From contig CALFTM010000071.1 in NCBI GenBank assembly GCA_937916355.1, positions 1-56,713 on the forward strand: a stretch of 56,713 nt of DNA, in the 5' to 3' direction. Positions 1 to 7,278 of the stretch are shown piece by piece. Origin of the DNA: an uncultured Bacteroidales bacterium (lineage in GTDB: Bacteria > Bacteroidota > Bacteroidia > Bacteroidales > Paludibacteraceae). Made by a program: the position numbers and the translations under genes. The notes under the pieces were generated by a model. That model saw only the letters and a program-made list of their open reading frames with translations. It did no database searches and was not told where the DNA came from. Each line of letters opens with the position of its first letter. Position 1 is the first letter of the stretch.

Positions 1-54
1 CCGGAGATAATCAAGATCTACAACGGACACTTCACTTTGATTCGCTCGAAGTGA
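1..54 (+). CDS. 3' end of an upstream gene (partial)
   Basis: The first 54 bases read open in frame 1 and end in TGA, giving a 17-residue tail (PEIIKIYNGHFTLIRSK). A rho-independent hairpin with a T-run starts 11 bases later, which is what one expects behind a real gene end. A second open frame ends at 111 but would run through the terminator, so it is less likely. The product cannot be named from so short a tail. Confidence 0.45.
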   Translation, partial: PEIIKIYNGHFTLIRSK

Positions 55-65
55 TGAAAATAGAG

Positions 66-99
66 GAAAGCGGCTTGCAGTGCAGGTCGCTTTCTTTTT
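66..99 (+). terminator. Rho-independent terminator
   Basis: GAAAGCG at 66-72 pairs with CGCTTTC at 88-94, with partial extra pairing inside the loop, and TTTTT follows. It probably ends the transcript of the gene whose tail lies at 1-54. Confidence 0.7.
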
Positions 100-130
100 A
101 GAAAATTTTTTGATTTGTTATACTGATAAA

Positions 131-159
131 TTGTTGGAAAACAGAAAATTGTATGTTTG
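131..159 (+). promoter_or_regulatory. Bacteroidota-type promoter for the GH30 gene
   Basis: TTG at 131-133 and TATGTTTG at 152-159, 18 bases apart, fit the -33/-7 consensus (TTTG and TAnnTTTG) of the Bacteroidota primary sigma factor. The expected start point near 165 leaves a leader of about 70 nt before the start codon. Confidence 0.55.
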
Positions 160-238
160 GGGAGCAAAAAATAAAATAAATTTTGTTTATTAATTTTATT
201 GGATGTATATTTAAGCACGAATTATTAATGCTGTGCTT

Positions 239-2899
239 ATGAGGAACATTTACATTCATATTATGCTATTTGTGGGGGTGTTCGTTGTATTGGGAAATAC
301 GATGAGTGTTCATGCGACCGTGAATTTGGATATTAATCCTTCAAAAAAATATCAGACCGTTGATGGAATAGGTGGGGGGATTGTATATTATTTAGATTGG
401 CTGACCACCCATAAAAATAAACCACTGCTGTATGATACTCTGTTTAACGGATTAGGACTGTCCGCTTTGAGAATCGGTAATTGGGCGCAATCCGATGACG
501 CTGACCTCTCTTATGAAGCGGAGATTGTGGGCGAGGCGAAAAAGAGATTGGGGGATAATTTTTACATTACGATGTCTTCATGGTCTGCTCCCGCAGAGTT
601 GAAAGCTAATAATTCTTTATCCGGAACTTGTGGAGGAGCGCAAAAGGCCACTTTGAAGCGCAATTGGTGGGGGTATGTTTATGATGATTTTGGAAAATGG
701 TGGAGACGTTCGTTAGAAAAATATCATAGTGTCGGTATTGTTCCTGATTACATAAGTATTCAGAATGAGGTGGACTGTGATGCCGATTACGAATCAACCG
801 TCTTTACGGAGGTTGAAACCTCAGAATATGCAGGCTATCCCTCCGCATTGAAATCGACTTACGACAATATAAAAGGAATGGAGAATTGTCCGGGCATACA
901 TGGACCGGAGGTTTTAGGCATCGGGTGGAACAACGTTCAGAAATTCGTCAACAAAATTGATAAGAGCATGTTGACTGGGTATAATTTCCACTACTATCAC
1001 AGCGGAATGAACGACCATGATGCAATAGATCAGCGTTATGCTCATCCCGATGATTTCTTGGGGGCTATGACCCAATTGTCTACTGACTATTATAACGACA
1101 AGCCAATGTACATGGATGAAAATAGCACTCTGAGAGGACATTGGGATAAAGACCCAATCTATACAGCATGCTTTTTGTCGTATGCCTTTGCGGTGAATCA
1201 TGTAGTTGGTTATCTTCACTGGAATCTGATTTGGGGCGATACTGGCGACGGCTGTATCAACTTGGAATTTTCAGAAAAAGGTTATGAGACGGAAGATGGT
1301 TTTAAAATACAAGGTGACTATCACGCTATACGCCATTTCTCGAAGTTCATCAAAAGAGGCTGGCGAAACATTCAAGCCATGACGGACAACAATGATAAGG
1401 TTTTGGTCTCTGCCTTTGAGAGTCCGAAGCAGGATGCCTATACAGTTGTAGTGATAAATCGTACGGACAAAGACGAACAGGTGTATATAAACAGTTTTGC
1501 ACCCAAGGATTTGCAGGCTACATTGGTAATGTCACGTCCTTTAGATGATTTTTACAGTCAGGTGATTGGCACTTATTCAGATTTTACCCAATTCGTGGCA
1601 CCTGCTAATAGTATAACTACGATTTGTTATCGCAAAAAAGTAGAGACTTTCACATTTAGTGTAGAAGGGGCAGACGACTGGAAAAATATCAAAAATTGGA
1701 CTCCTTCAGAATTGCCGTCGGCGGAAGATACTATACTCATAAAAAAAGGGACTGCCATATTGAGCCATTTGAACCATTCTTCCTATATGAGGATTGATAG
1801 TGCTGGTGCGATTCAAATCGATAATGCGGAAGAAGATATTCATGTTTCAGAACTTGTGTTAGATAACGGGAAAGTCATATCAAATTCATCTGAAATAACT
1901 TTAGACTCAAAAATGATTGTTAAAAATGCACCGGAAATCGTGGTGACGAGAGGGGATGGTGTCCTATCGCTGACAGGTATGATTTTGGGTGATGGAGATA
2001 TTGTGAAAAAAGGAGATGGAGAACTCGTTTTGAAGTGTGGAGCTTCTTTGTGTTCTGGTTATGCGATGTTACAAGGTGGTACTTTGACTTTAACCCAGCC
2101 AGATGCTATTCCTGCACAAGGAATATATGCCGATTACGGTGTTTTGAAGATTGACACTTCGGTTGTTACACCGTTTTTGTCGGTTGGCTATGGTGCAAAG
2201 GTGCAATTGAACCATACAATTGTTGTGAAGAGTGCGGTCTTAGGGGATATTTCTTTGGGTGCCGGAAAGTTCACTTCAGAACATTATCCTCAATTTTTGC
2301 AAGGAGATGACACTTTGGTGGTGGATCAAGAAGAGCCAATATTGGTAAAAGAAGGAGAAGGAGAGTCGCAGCAGAACGTCGTGTTAGATTCTATGTTGGT
2401 TCCATTCCATTACACTTGGGAAAATGCAGACTCCGTGAAGGTCTCCTTTGACCCATATCAGCCGAACGGACTTATTTGTAATGTTGATAATGATAAAAAA
2501 CTGGTTTCGTTTGAAGGAGAAGTAAAAGAGGTCGGAGTATTTAAATTCACCATCACAACACTTTCCAATGCCGCAACGGAGGCGAAAAAGAGTGGTGTTT
2601 TAAGTGTTAGTGCCCCACAAACATCTGGCGTTCGTCCTATTTTACAAAATTACTTCGATCGCTTGTTTATGGTCGAAGCTTCTAAAGATGGATTTGTCAT
2701 TGAGTGTGAAAAGGAAGAGAAGAACCGATGCCACTTTTTGATGGTTGACATGGAAGGTAAGGTTTTGTCTGATTTTATTGCAGATGTGCCGTCCGAACAT
2801 TGGAAGGTAGAGAAAAAACTGTCGTTAGAAGTCGGTGTCTATCTTTTACAGATTCGTTCCTCAAAAGGATTGCGTTCTGTGAAAATTATTGTAAAATAA
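239..2899 (+). CDS. Secreted GH30-like glycoside hydrolase with T9SS sorting tail
   Basis: A large exported polysaccharide-degrading enzyme. ATG at 239 (MRNIYIHIM) gives a cleaner signal peptide than the ATG at 233; cleavage is likely after SVHA. Residue numbers here count from 233. The N-terminal 470 residues resemble family GH30 (xylanase/glucanase-type, clan GH-A): QTVDGIGGG near 41-49, a probable acid/base Glu179 in IQNEVD and a probable nucleophile Glu296 in YMDENS, followed by a beta-sandwich. Residues about 475-720 start with a W-rich segment and contain GDGDIVKKGDGELVL near 585-600, which resembles the autotransporter-associated beta-strand repeat. A putative Ig-like segment follows. 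The last 75 residues look like a T9SS type A sorting domain (GVYLLQIRSSKGLRSVKIIVK-like ending), so cell-surface display or release is expected. The exact substrate cannot be read from sequence. The gene stands alone behind its own promoter. Confidence 0.8.
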   Translation: MRNIYIHIMLFVGVFVVLGNTMSVHATVNLDINPSKKYQTVDGIGGGIVYYLDWLTTHKNKPLLYDTLFNGLGLSALRIGNWAQSDDADLSYEAEIVGEAKKRLGDNFYITMSSWSAPAELKANNSLSGTCGGAQKATLKRNWWGYVYDDFGKWWRRSLEKYHSVGIVPDYISIQNEVDCDADYESTVFTEVETSEYAGYPSALKSTYDNIKGMENCPGIHGPEVLGIGWNNVQKFVNKIDKSMLTGYNFHYYHSGMNDHDAIDQRYAHPDDFLGAMTQLSTDYYNDKPMYMDENSTLRGHWDKDPIYTACFLSYAFAVNHVVGYLHWNLIWGDTGDGCINLEFSEKGYETEDGFKIQGDYHAIRHFSKFIKRGWRNIQAMTDNNDKVLVSAFESPKQDAYTVVVINRTDKDEQVYINSFAPKDLQATLVMSRPLDDFYSQVIGTYSDFTQFVAPANSITTICYRKKVETFTFSVEGADDWKNIKNWTPSELPSAEDTILIKKGTAILSHLNHSSYMRIDSAGAIQIDNAEEDIHVSELVLDNGKVISNSSEITLDSKMIVKNAPEIVVTRGDGVLSLTGMILGDGDIVKKGDGELVLKCGASLCSGYAMLQGGTLTLTQPDAIPAQGIYADYGVLKIDTSVVTPFLSVGYGAKVQLNHTIVVKSAVLGDISLGAGKFTSEHYPQFLQGDDTLVVDQEEPILVKEGEGESQQNVVLDSMLVPFHYTWENADSVKVSFDPYQPNGLICNVDNDKKLVSFEGEVKEVGVFKFTITTLSNAATEAKKSGVLSVSAPQTSGVRPILQNYFDRLFMVEASKDGFVIECEKEEKNRCHFLMVDMEGKVLSDFIADVPSEHWKVEKKLSLEVGVYLLQIRSSKGLRSVKIIVK

Positions 2900-2905
2900 G
2901 AGTAG

Positions 2906-3025
2906 AACTCCTATCGGAGAATTACTTTCCGATGTTTAGAAATAAATTTAAAGACCCTACTTATTAAAATTGATACCAAAGGAAAAACCGTGGCTATAAT
3001 TGCCAATGAGATAAAGCAGTTGTAA
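2906..3025 (+). pseudogene. Possible 3' remnant of a gene ahead of the first repeat copy
   Basis: This stretch reads open for 39 codons with no ATG and ends in TAA at 3023-3025. Its last part, IKIDTKGKTVAIIANEIKQL, looks like a normal protein end. The stop lies 6 nt before the repeat that also follows the next two genes, so the fragment sits where a cassette ORF would. No family is recognised, and it may be chance. Confidence 0.3.
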
Positions 3026-3031
3026 TACTGA

Positions 3032-3071
3032 CAAATTCCAATAGGTCGAACAGTTAGGAAAATAAGAATTT
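3032..3071 (+). repeat. Cassette-like repeat, copy 1
   Basis: A 40-bp sequence (CAAATTCC at its left end, TCGAACAGTTAGG in its middle) that matches copy 2 at 38 of 40 positions. It lies between the remnant's stop codon and the GNAT start. The left part is a damaged version of the palindrome that is complete in copy 3. Confidence 0.85.
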
Positions 3072-3085
3072 TATGAGGTGATAAT

Positions 3086-3490
3086 ATGAACATTGAATAT
3101 AAAGATATCCATGAATTTGAAGCTAAAGAATTAGAAAGGCTATTTCTTTCTGTTGAATGGTCATCTGGGCATTTTCCCGATAAGCTTGTGGTTGCAATGA
3201 AAAATTTTAATACGGTTTACTCTGCTTGGGATAGGAGTAAACTTGTTGGAATGGTATGTGTTATGGATGATGGAATAATGAATGCTTATGTTCATTATCT
3301 TCTTGTTGATCCTGATTATCACGGCAAAACGATCGGAAGAACTCTTGTAAGTATGGTAAAAGAAAAGTATAAAGATTATATGCGTATTGTAGTTGTCGCT
3401 TATGATGATGAGTTACAGTTTTACGAAGCGTGTGGTTTTGAAAAAAGCAAAGATGCTTCGCCAATGTTTATAACATCGCTATGGACATAA
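3086..3490 (+). CDS. GNAT-family N-acetyltransferase
   Basis: A 134-residue protein of the acetyl-CoA-dependent N-acetyltransferase superfamily; the acceptor substrate cannot be predicted. The acetyl-CoA-binding motif A is visible as VDPDYHGKTIGRTLV (about residues 75-89), and the C-terminal FYEACGFEKS is the usual GNAT beta-alpha end. Length is normal for a single-domain GNAT. The start at 3086 is supported by AGGTG seven bases upstream, a strong Shine-Dalgarno sequence that is unusual for Bacteroidota and may hint at transfer. No promoter motif is seen just upstream. The gene sits between two near-identical 40-bp repeats and its stop is 5 nt before the second one, as in a gene cassette. Confidence 0.85.
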   Translation: MNIEYKDIHEFEAKELERLFLSVEWSSGHFPDKLVVAMKNFNTVYSAWDRSKLVGMVCVMDDGIMNAYVHYLLVDPDYHGKTIGRTLVSMVKEKYKDYMRIVVVAYDDELQFYEACGFEKSKDASPMFITSLWT

Positions 3491-3495
3491 ATCTG

Positions 3496-3535
3496 CAAAT
3501 TCCAATTTGTCGAACAGTTAGGAAAATAAGAATTT
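3496..3535 (+). repeat. Cassette-like repeat, copy 2
   Basis: 38 of 40 positions are identical to copy 1. It holds the inverted repeat CAAATT-CC-AATTTG and then TCGAACAGTTAGG. It begins 5 nt after the GNAT stop codon and ends 12 nt before the GrpB start, so it makes up nearly the whole intergenic space. Confidence 0.85.
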
Positions 3536-3547
3536 GACGAGCGTATA

Positions 3548-4108
3548 ATGGGAAAGAAATTATCAGAAATGAGTTTGGAAGAGCTTTGGTTGTTGTTCCC
3601 AATCTTCTTAGAAGAACATAAAGATTGTTGGGAAGAATGGTATCGTGAAGAAGAATATCTATTGAAAAATGCCTTTTCTTCGGGTGAAAGAATCAGCCAT
3701 ATCGGAAGCACCGCTATTCCTTCTATTTGGGCAAAACCCATTGTAGATATTCTTGTGGAGATTCCAAAAGGGAGAAGTTTGCTTAGTTACAAAGCGGACA
3801 TAATAAATTGCGGTTATATTTGTATGTCGCAAAGTGAAAACGGTATGTCCTTTAATAAAGGATATACGGAGAGTGGATTTGCCAAGCGAGTATTTCATTT
3901 GCACTTGAGATATGCAGGAGATAACAGCGAATTGTATTTCAGGGATTATCTCATAGAGCATTCGGATGTAGCCAAGGAATACGAAGATTTGAAATTAAAT
4001 TTATGGAAAAAGTACGAACATAACAGGGATGCTTATACAAACGCAAAGACCGAGTTTGTAAAGAAATATACCGAAAAAGCGAAAGTTTTGTATGGTAATC
4101 GATATTGA
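3548..4108 (+). CDS. GrpB family protein (UPF0157, nucleotidyltransferase-like fold)
   Basis: A 186-residue GrpB/UPF0157-family protein. The family signature HIGSTAIPSIWAKPIVDILVEI-like segment lies at about residues 54-76, including the GSTA(I/V)P and K-PIVDI elements that resemble the active-site region of nucleotidyltransferases. The C-terminal FRDYLIEH and YTNAKTEFVKKY segments also fit the family. The biochemical role of the family is poorly known. The start at 3548 follows GACGAGCG, a weaker ribosome-binding site than the GNAT gene has. It lies between repeat copies 2 and 3 and its stop codon directly abuts copy 3. GNAT and GrpB genes are both typical small accessory genes. Confidence 0.85.
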   Translation: MGKKLSEMSLEELWLLFPIFLEEHKDCWEEWYREEEYLLKNAFSSGERISHIGSTAIPSIWAKPIVDILVEIPKGRSLLSYKADIINCGYICMSQSENGMSFNKGYTESGFAKRVFHLHLRYAGDNSELYFRDYLIEHSDVAKEYEDLKLNLWKKYEHNRDAYTNAKTEFVKKYTEKAKVLYGNRY

Positions 4109-4130
4109 CAAATTCCAATTTGTCGAGCAG
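4109..4130 (+). repeat. Cassette-like repeat, copy 3 (truncated)
   Basis: 21 of 22 bases match the left half of copy 2, and similarity then stops abruptly at 4131. Together with the preceding bases it forms the perfect inverted repeat GACAAATT-CC-AATTTGTC at 4107-4124. It starts right at the end of the GrpB stop codon. Confidence 0.8.
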
Positions 4131-4260
4131 AACAGCGTTGAATGTTGGTGTAATTTTGGTGCAAATTTGGTGCAACACTTTATAGGGCGATACTCACGAT
4201 ATTCACGATATCAAACAGTGTTCTTAAAACTCGAAGAGATAAGTTGTTATTTCTTATATA

Positions 4261-4295
4261 CAAAAAGCTCTGCTCACGCGGGGCTTTTTGTTTTT
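4261..4295 (+). terminator. Rho-independent terminator after the GNAT/GrpB islet
   Basis: A 13-bp stem (4261-4273 with 4278-4290, including two G-T pairs) closes a TCAC loop and is followed by TTTTT. The outer arms CAAAAAGC and GCTTTTTG make it usable in both directions. Confidence 0.75.
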
Positions 4296-4671
4296 CGAGG
4301 GGTTAACCACGACCCTACGGTTTATAAAAACTCTATTCAATCATTTCAGAAGTTTGCTTCAAAAACAGAGAGTTTCATTCATCAATTATTGGTGTCATCC
4401 TTTGCTTCTTGAGTGTCATTTTTTTAGCCTTGAGTATCATTTTGAATTTTCTGTCCAGTTTTCTGTCTACTTTATTGAGTTTTTGTCCACTTTTCTGTCC
4501 ACCATCTTCATAATTTAGCGTATCTTTTCATTGTTTTGGGGTTTATATCATCGTACTGCCATTCTATTCGATAAATTATGGGAAAATGTGAAATAATCAC
4601 CTTGTTTTAGTTGAGATTATGTAAAAATAACGATAAAAAATCAGTTTGAGCAAAAAAAACTCACAAAAACT

Positions 4672-4702
4672 TTTGTAGAAAAAGAAAATAGTTCTATCTT
4701 TG
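4672..4702 (+). promoter_or_regulatory. Promoter of tRNA-Asn
   Basis: TTTG at 4672-4675 and TATCTTTG at 4695-4702, spaced by 19 bases, match the Bacteroidota -33/-7 consensus exactly. Transcription would begin near 4709, about 20 nt before the mature tRNA. Confidence 0.8.
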
Positions 4703-4730
4703 CATCGCTTTTGAGAGATAAAGCGTTAAC

Positions 4731-4804
4731 GCTTCCTTAGCTCAGTTGGTCAGAGCATCTGACTGTTAATCAGGGGGTCCTTGGTTCAAGCCCAAGAGGG
4801 AGCG
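4731..4804 (+). tRNA. tRNA-Asn (anticodon GTT)
   Basis: A complete cloverleaf. The acceptor arm GCTTCCT (4731-4737) pairs with AGGGAGC (4797-4803), with G at 4804 as discriminator base. The D arm contains TAGCTCAGTTGGTCAGAGC, the anticodon arm TCTGA-CTGTTAA-TCAGG has anticodon GTT, and the T arm is CTTGG-TTCAAGC-CCAAG. CCA is not encoded. tRNA 3' ends are common integration sites, which matters for the accessory islet just upstream. Confidence 0.95.
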
Positions 4805-4811
4805 CGTAAAG

Positions 4812-4841
4812 AGTCACACTGGTTTTCGGTGTGACTTTTTT
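4812..4841 (+). terminator. Terminator or attenuator hairpin between tRNA-Asn and the SDR gene
   Basis: AGTCACAC (4812-4819) pairs with GTGTGACT (4829-4836), followed by TTTTT. It lies only 18 bases before the SDR start codon, so any transcript of that gene coming from the tRNA promoter must read through it. Confidence 0.8.
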
Positions 4842-4858
4842 ATTTTAAAATTTAAGCC

Positions 4859-6337
4859 ATGAAAAAAAGAGTATTTATAACAGGAGCCACAGGTACAATG
4901 GGGTGGGCTGGCTTGCAAGAATTTTTAAAACGATTAGACCGTTTTGATGTTACGGTATTGGCTCGTCCCAGTAAAGTCAATAAAAAGAAGTTAGAGCCTA
5001 TTTCGGATAAAATCCGTATTGTGTGGGGAGACCTGATGAAATATGAAGATGTTGAGAAGGCCACACAAGGGGCAGACTATGTTTTGCATGTTGGAGGGAT
5101 GGTCTCTCCAGCTGCCGATTATTTTCCAAACAAGACACGAAAGGTGAATGTGCAGGCAGCAGAGAATGTGGCGAGGGCAGTTCTCGTACAACCCAATGCA
5201 GATGATATAAAAGTGTGCTATATTGGTACTGTCGCACAAACATCTGATAGGAATGAACCCATCCACTGGGGACGTACAGGAGACCCGATAACCATTAGCG
5301 TGTATGATCATTATGCCATTAGTAAGACGATTGCGGAGCGTGTGATTGTCGATTCGGGGATAAAAAAATGGGTTTCTCTTCGTCAGTCTGGTATTTTGTA
5401 CCCATCCATTTTGAAAAATTATGACCCTATTATGTTTCACGTCCCTTTGCGAGGAGTTTTGGAGTGGTGTACTGTAGAAGACAGTGGTAGGGTATTGGCC
5501 AATATGTGTGAAGATACCGTTCCGGAAGAGTTTTGGAATCGCTTTTACAATATTGGAAGTGGTCCGCAATACCGTTTAAGCAATTATGAATTTGAGTGCA
5601 AATTATTAGATGCCATTCATTGCCCACGTCCGGAGAAGATTTTCAATCCAGAATGGTTTGTGTTGCGTAATTTCCATGGAGAATGGTATTCCGACTCGCA
5701 AGTTTTGGAAGACTATTTGCATTTTAGAGGGAATGTGCCTGTCGATGAATATTTCAAAAAGATGGGAGAGTCTTTGCCATGGTATTTCAATTTGGCTTCA
5801 TTAGTTCCTGCATGGATCATCAAATTAGCGATGCGTCCGATGGCGTACAAAAAGAAGTGGGGTACACAAGACTGGATAAAAAAAGGAGAAAGAGAGCGTA
5901 TCATTGCCTATTATGGTTCGATGGAGGCTTGGAGAAACATTCCTGATTGGAAACATCAAGATCTATCGCATCCTTCAGAAGAGGCAATCATCTTAGACCA
6001 TGGTTATGATGAGACAAAACCTATTTCTGAATGGACGATTGAAGATATGAAAGCAGCCGCAGCCTTCCGCGGAGGAAAATGCCTGAGTGAGACGATGGTG
6101 AAGGGTGATTTCTCCACACTATTGGAGTGGGAGTGCCAATTTGGTCATAAATTTAAAGCCTCTCCGGCTTTGGTGTTGTTAGGAGGGCATTGGTGTCCGG
6201 AGTGCTTACCGACACCATGGAATTATGGTGAAATTGCAAAAGGAAATCCATTTTTTGCTCAAGTGTGGTATCCTATTCATTCAAAAGAGGAGAATGATTA
6301 TTTCGGAGAAGAAATCTTTGATGGTTGGGAGCCGTGA
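4859..6337 (+). CDS. NAD(P)-dependent epimerase/dehydratase (extended SDR) with C-terminal zinc-ribbon-like tail
   Basis: A 492-residue protein. The N-terminal half is an extended short-chain dehydrogenase/reductase: TGATGTMG at 8-15 is the dinucleotide-binding motif and Y152-x3-K156 (HYAISK) the catalytic pair, as in NAD-dependent sugar epimerases/dehydratases. Usual SDR epimerases have 300-350 residues. Here about 140 extra residues follow, ending in C426-x3-H430 and C446-x2-C449 within WECQFGHKF and HWCPECLP, a spacing that suggests a zinc-binding ribbon or treble clef. Substrate unknown; cytosolic, with no signal peptide. The start codon is 18 nt behind a hairpin downstream of tRNA-Asn and no separate TAnnTTTG promoter is visible, so expression may depend on read-through. 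It converges with the next gene over a shared terminator. Confidence 0.8.
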   Translation: MKKRVFITGATGTMGWAGLQEFLKRLDRFDVTVLARPSKVNKKKLEPISDKIRIVWGDLMKYEDVEKATQGADYVLHVGGMVSPAADYFPNKTRKVNVQAAENVARAVLVQPNADDIKVCYIGTVAQTSDRNEPIHWGRTGDPITISVYDHYAISKTIAERVIVDSGIKKWVSLRQSGILYPSILKNYDPIMFHVPLRGVLEWCTVEDSGRVLANMCEDTVPEEFWNRFYNIGSGPQYRLSNYEFECKLLDAIHCPRPEKIFNPEWFVLRNFHGEWYSDSQVLEDYLHFRGNVPVDEYFKKMGESLPWYFNLASLVPAWIIKLAMRPMAYKKKWGTQDWIKKGERERIIAYYGSMEAWRNIPDWKHQDLSHPSEEAIILDHGYDETKPISEWTIEDMKAAAAFRGGKCLSETMVKGDFSTLLEWECQFGHKFKASPALVLLGGHWCPECLPTPWNYGEIAKGNPFFAQVWYPIHSKEENDYFGEEIFDGWEP

Positions 6338-6355
6338 TTTCATAGTTTATGATAG

Positions 6356-6396
6356 AGAAAAAAGGCAGAGATCCGCAAGAACCTCTGCCTTTTTTG
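6356..6396. terminator. Bidirectional terminator between convergent genes
   Basis: AAGGCAGAG (6362-6370) pairs with CTCTGCCTT (6383-6391), with A-runs on the left and T-runs on the right, so it can stop transcription from both sides. It separates the SDR gene from the minus-strand outer-membrane gene. Confidence 0.85.
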
Positions 6397-6413
6397 TTTT
6401 TGTGAAACCTTTA

Positions 6414-7187
6414 TTAGAATCTGAAAGAAACAATAAGCATGATGCTGCTGTTCCTTGATTTGTAACCATGGTTGAAACCGATTTTTTCTACTGTAAGATC
6501 ATCTTCATTCACTTTATCGTAGATTCCAGCCTCTCTTAGTGTGTTGAAGAAGCCGAGTTCGTAGGCAATCATATATGAGATTCTGTCAACTGTCACACCT
6601 GTTTGAGCTTTAGCACCCACATCAATGCGTTTGAAACTATAATCAATAGGGTGTTCGGTGAAAGTGCTGACTGTTTCAGTTCTGCCAAGTATCTCGTTGA
6701 TTTCTTTTACTTTCGGACTGGTGTATTCATTTCTGCGGTCTCCAGTCAAACCAACACCGATGTAAGGTCCAATCATGAATTTCCAAGAGATGTCTTGTTC
6801 GATAGGAAGATTGATTCCGTACATGATAGGAATTTGAAGGTAGAACATATTGACAGTCGTCTTGTCATCTTCTGTATAAAGTTTCCAAGGGCCTCCGTTT
6901 TCTTCAATCCAATGGTGTCCATTGATTTTAGAACCTTTTCTGTTGAAGTTTACCCCCACTTCGATAAAAGACTTCTCAGCGATGTTGATGTCAACGTCCG
7001 CTCCGAAGGTGAAACTGAAGATACCACTTTTACTATAAGCATCATAAGCGTTACCCCATTGGTTTGCATAACCTAAACCTAAGTCGAAACCAAACTTGAC
7101 AGGCTTGTCTTGTGCGCAAGCAAAAGTTACACTAAAAAGAACCAATGCAGAAGCAATAATTGTTCTCAAAGAAAATTTACATTTCAT
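6414..7187 (-). CDS. Outer-membrane beta-barrel protein (PorT/OMP_b-brl type)
   Basis: A 257-residue exported protein from the ATG at 7187 (MKCKFSLRTIIASALVLF), which gives a clean signal peptide cleaved after FACA; an ATG three codons further upstream is also possible. After cleavage the chain shows alternating hydrophobic strands with aromatic residues (FGFDLGLGYANQWGNAY, KSFIEVGVNFNRKG, PIMYGINLPIEQDISWKFMIGPYIGVGL) and ends in the C-terminal Phe typical of outer-membrane barrels (IMLIVSFRF). This fits the small 8-10-strand porin-like barrels abundant in Bacteroidota. Transported substrate or binding partner unknown. It is a single gene, convergent with the SDR gene and downstream of mutS2. 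Confidence 0.75.
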   Translation of the reverse strand: MKCKFSLRTIIASALVLFSVTFACAQDKPVKFGFDLGLGYANQWGNAYDAYSKSGIFSFTFGADVDINIAEKSFIEVGVNFNRKGSKINGHHWIEENGGPWKLYTEDDKTTVNMFYLQIPIMYGINLPIEQDISWKFMIGPYIGVGLTGDRRNEYTSPKVKEINEILGRTETVSTFTEHPIDYSFKRIDVGAKAQTGVTVDRISYMIAYELGFFNTLREAGIYDKVNEDDLTVEKIGFNHGYKSRNSSIMLIVSFRF

Positions 7188-7278
7188 AAATGACATTTTT
7201 AAAAATTACGTTTGCAAATTTCTGAAAAAAGTTTGAAAAGAGTTAATTTTTGAAGTAAAAAAAAGGAGATAACGTCAA

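Larger units (their letters stand above)
4131..4730. other. Gene-poor stretch between GrpB and tRNA-Asn
   Basis: About 600 AT-rich bases with no convincing gene. It holds two perfect short direct repeats (TTTGGTGCAA at 4155-4164 and 4166-4175; TCACGATAT at 4194-4202 and 4203-4211), a strong terminator hairpin at 4261-4295, and degenerate TTTTCTGTC repeats around 4447-4500. A 50-codon open minus-strand frame without a plausible start lies at 4375-4527 (containing GGQKSGQKLNK). The tRNA promoter is at the right end. The right boundary at a tRNA gene and the direct repeats would suit the edge of a degraded integrated element, but no integrase is present. Confidence 0.5.

Noticed and set aside
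18..218. Minus-strand frame of 66 codons at the window start
   Set aside because: It covers a terminator and an AT-rich promoter region on the other strand; composition is not gene-like.
3032..4130. Insertion sequence or transposon ends
   Set aside because: The copies are direct, not inverted; no transposase and no target-site duplication is seen. A cassette-like reading fits better but is unproven.
4092..4518. Overlapping plus-strand frames of 76-106 codons after GrpB
   Set aside because: They run through the repeat, the terminator hairpin and low-complexity T-rich DNA, with no start signal or recognisable motif.
4731..4804. Interrupted or fused tRNA at an integration junction
   Set aside because: The tRNA-Asn is complete with all arms, and no second copy of its 3' end was seen in the window.
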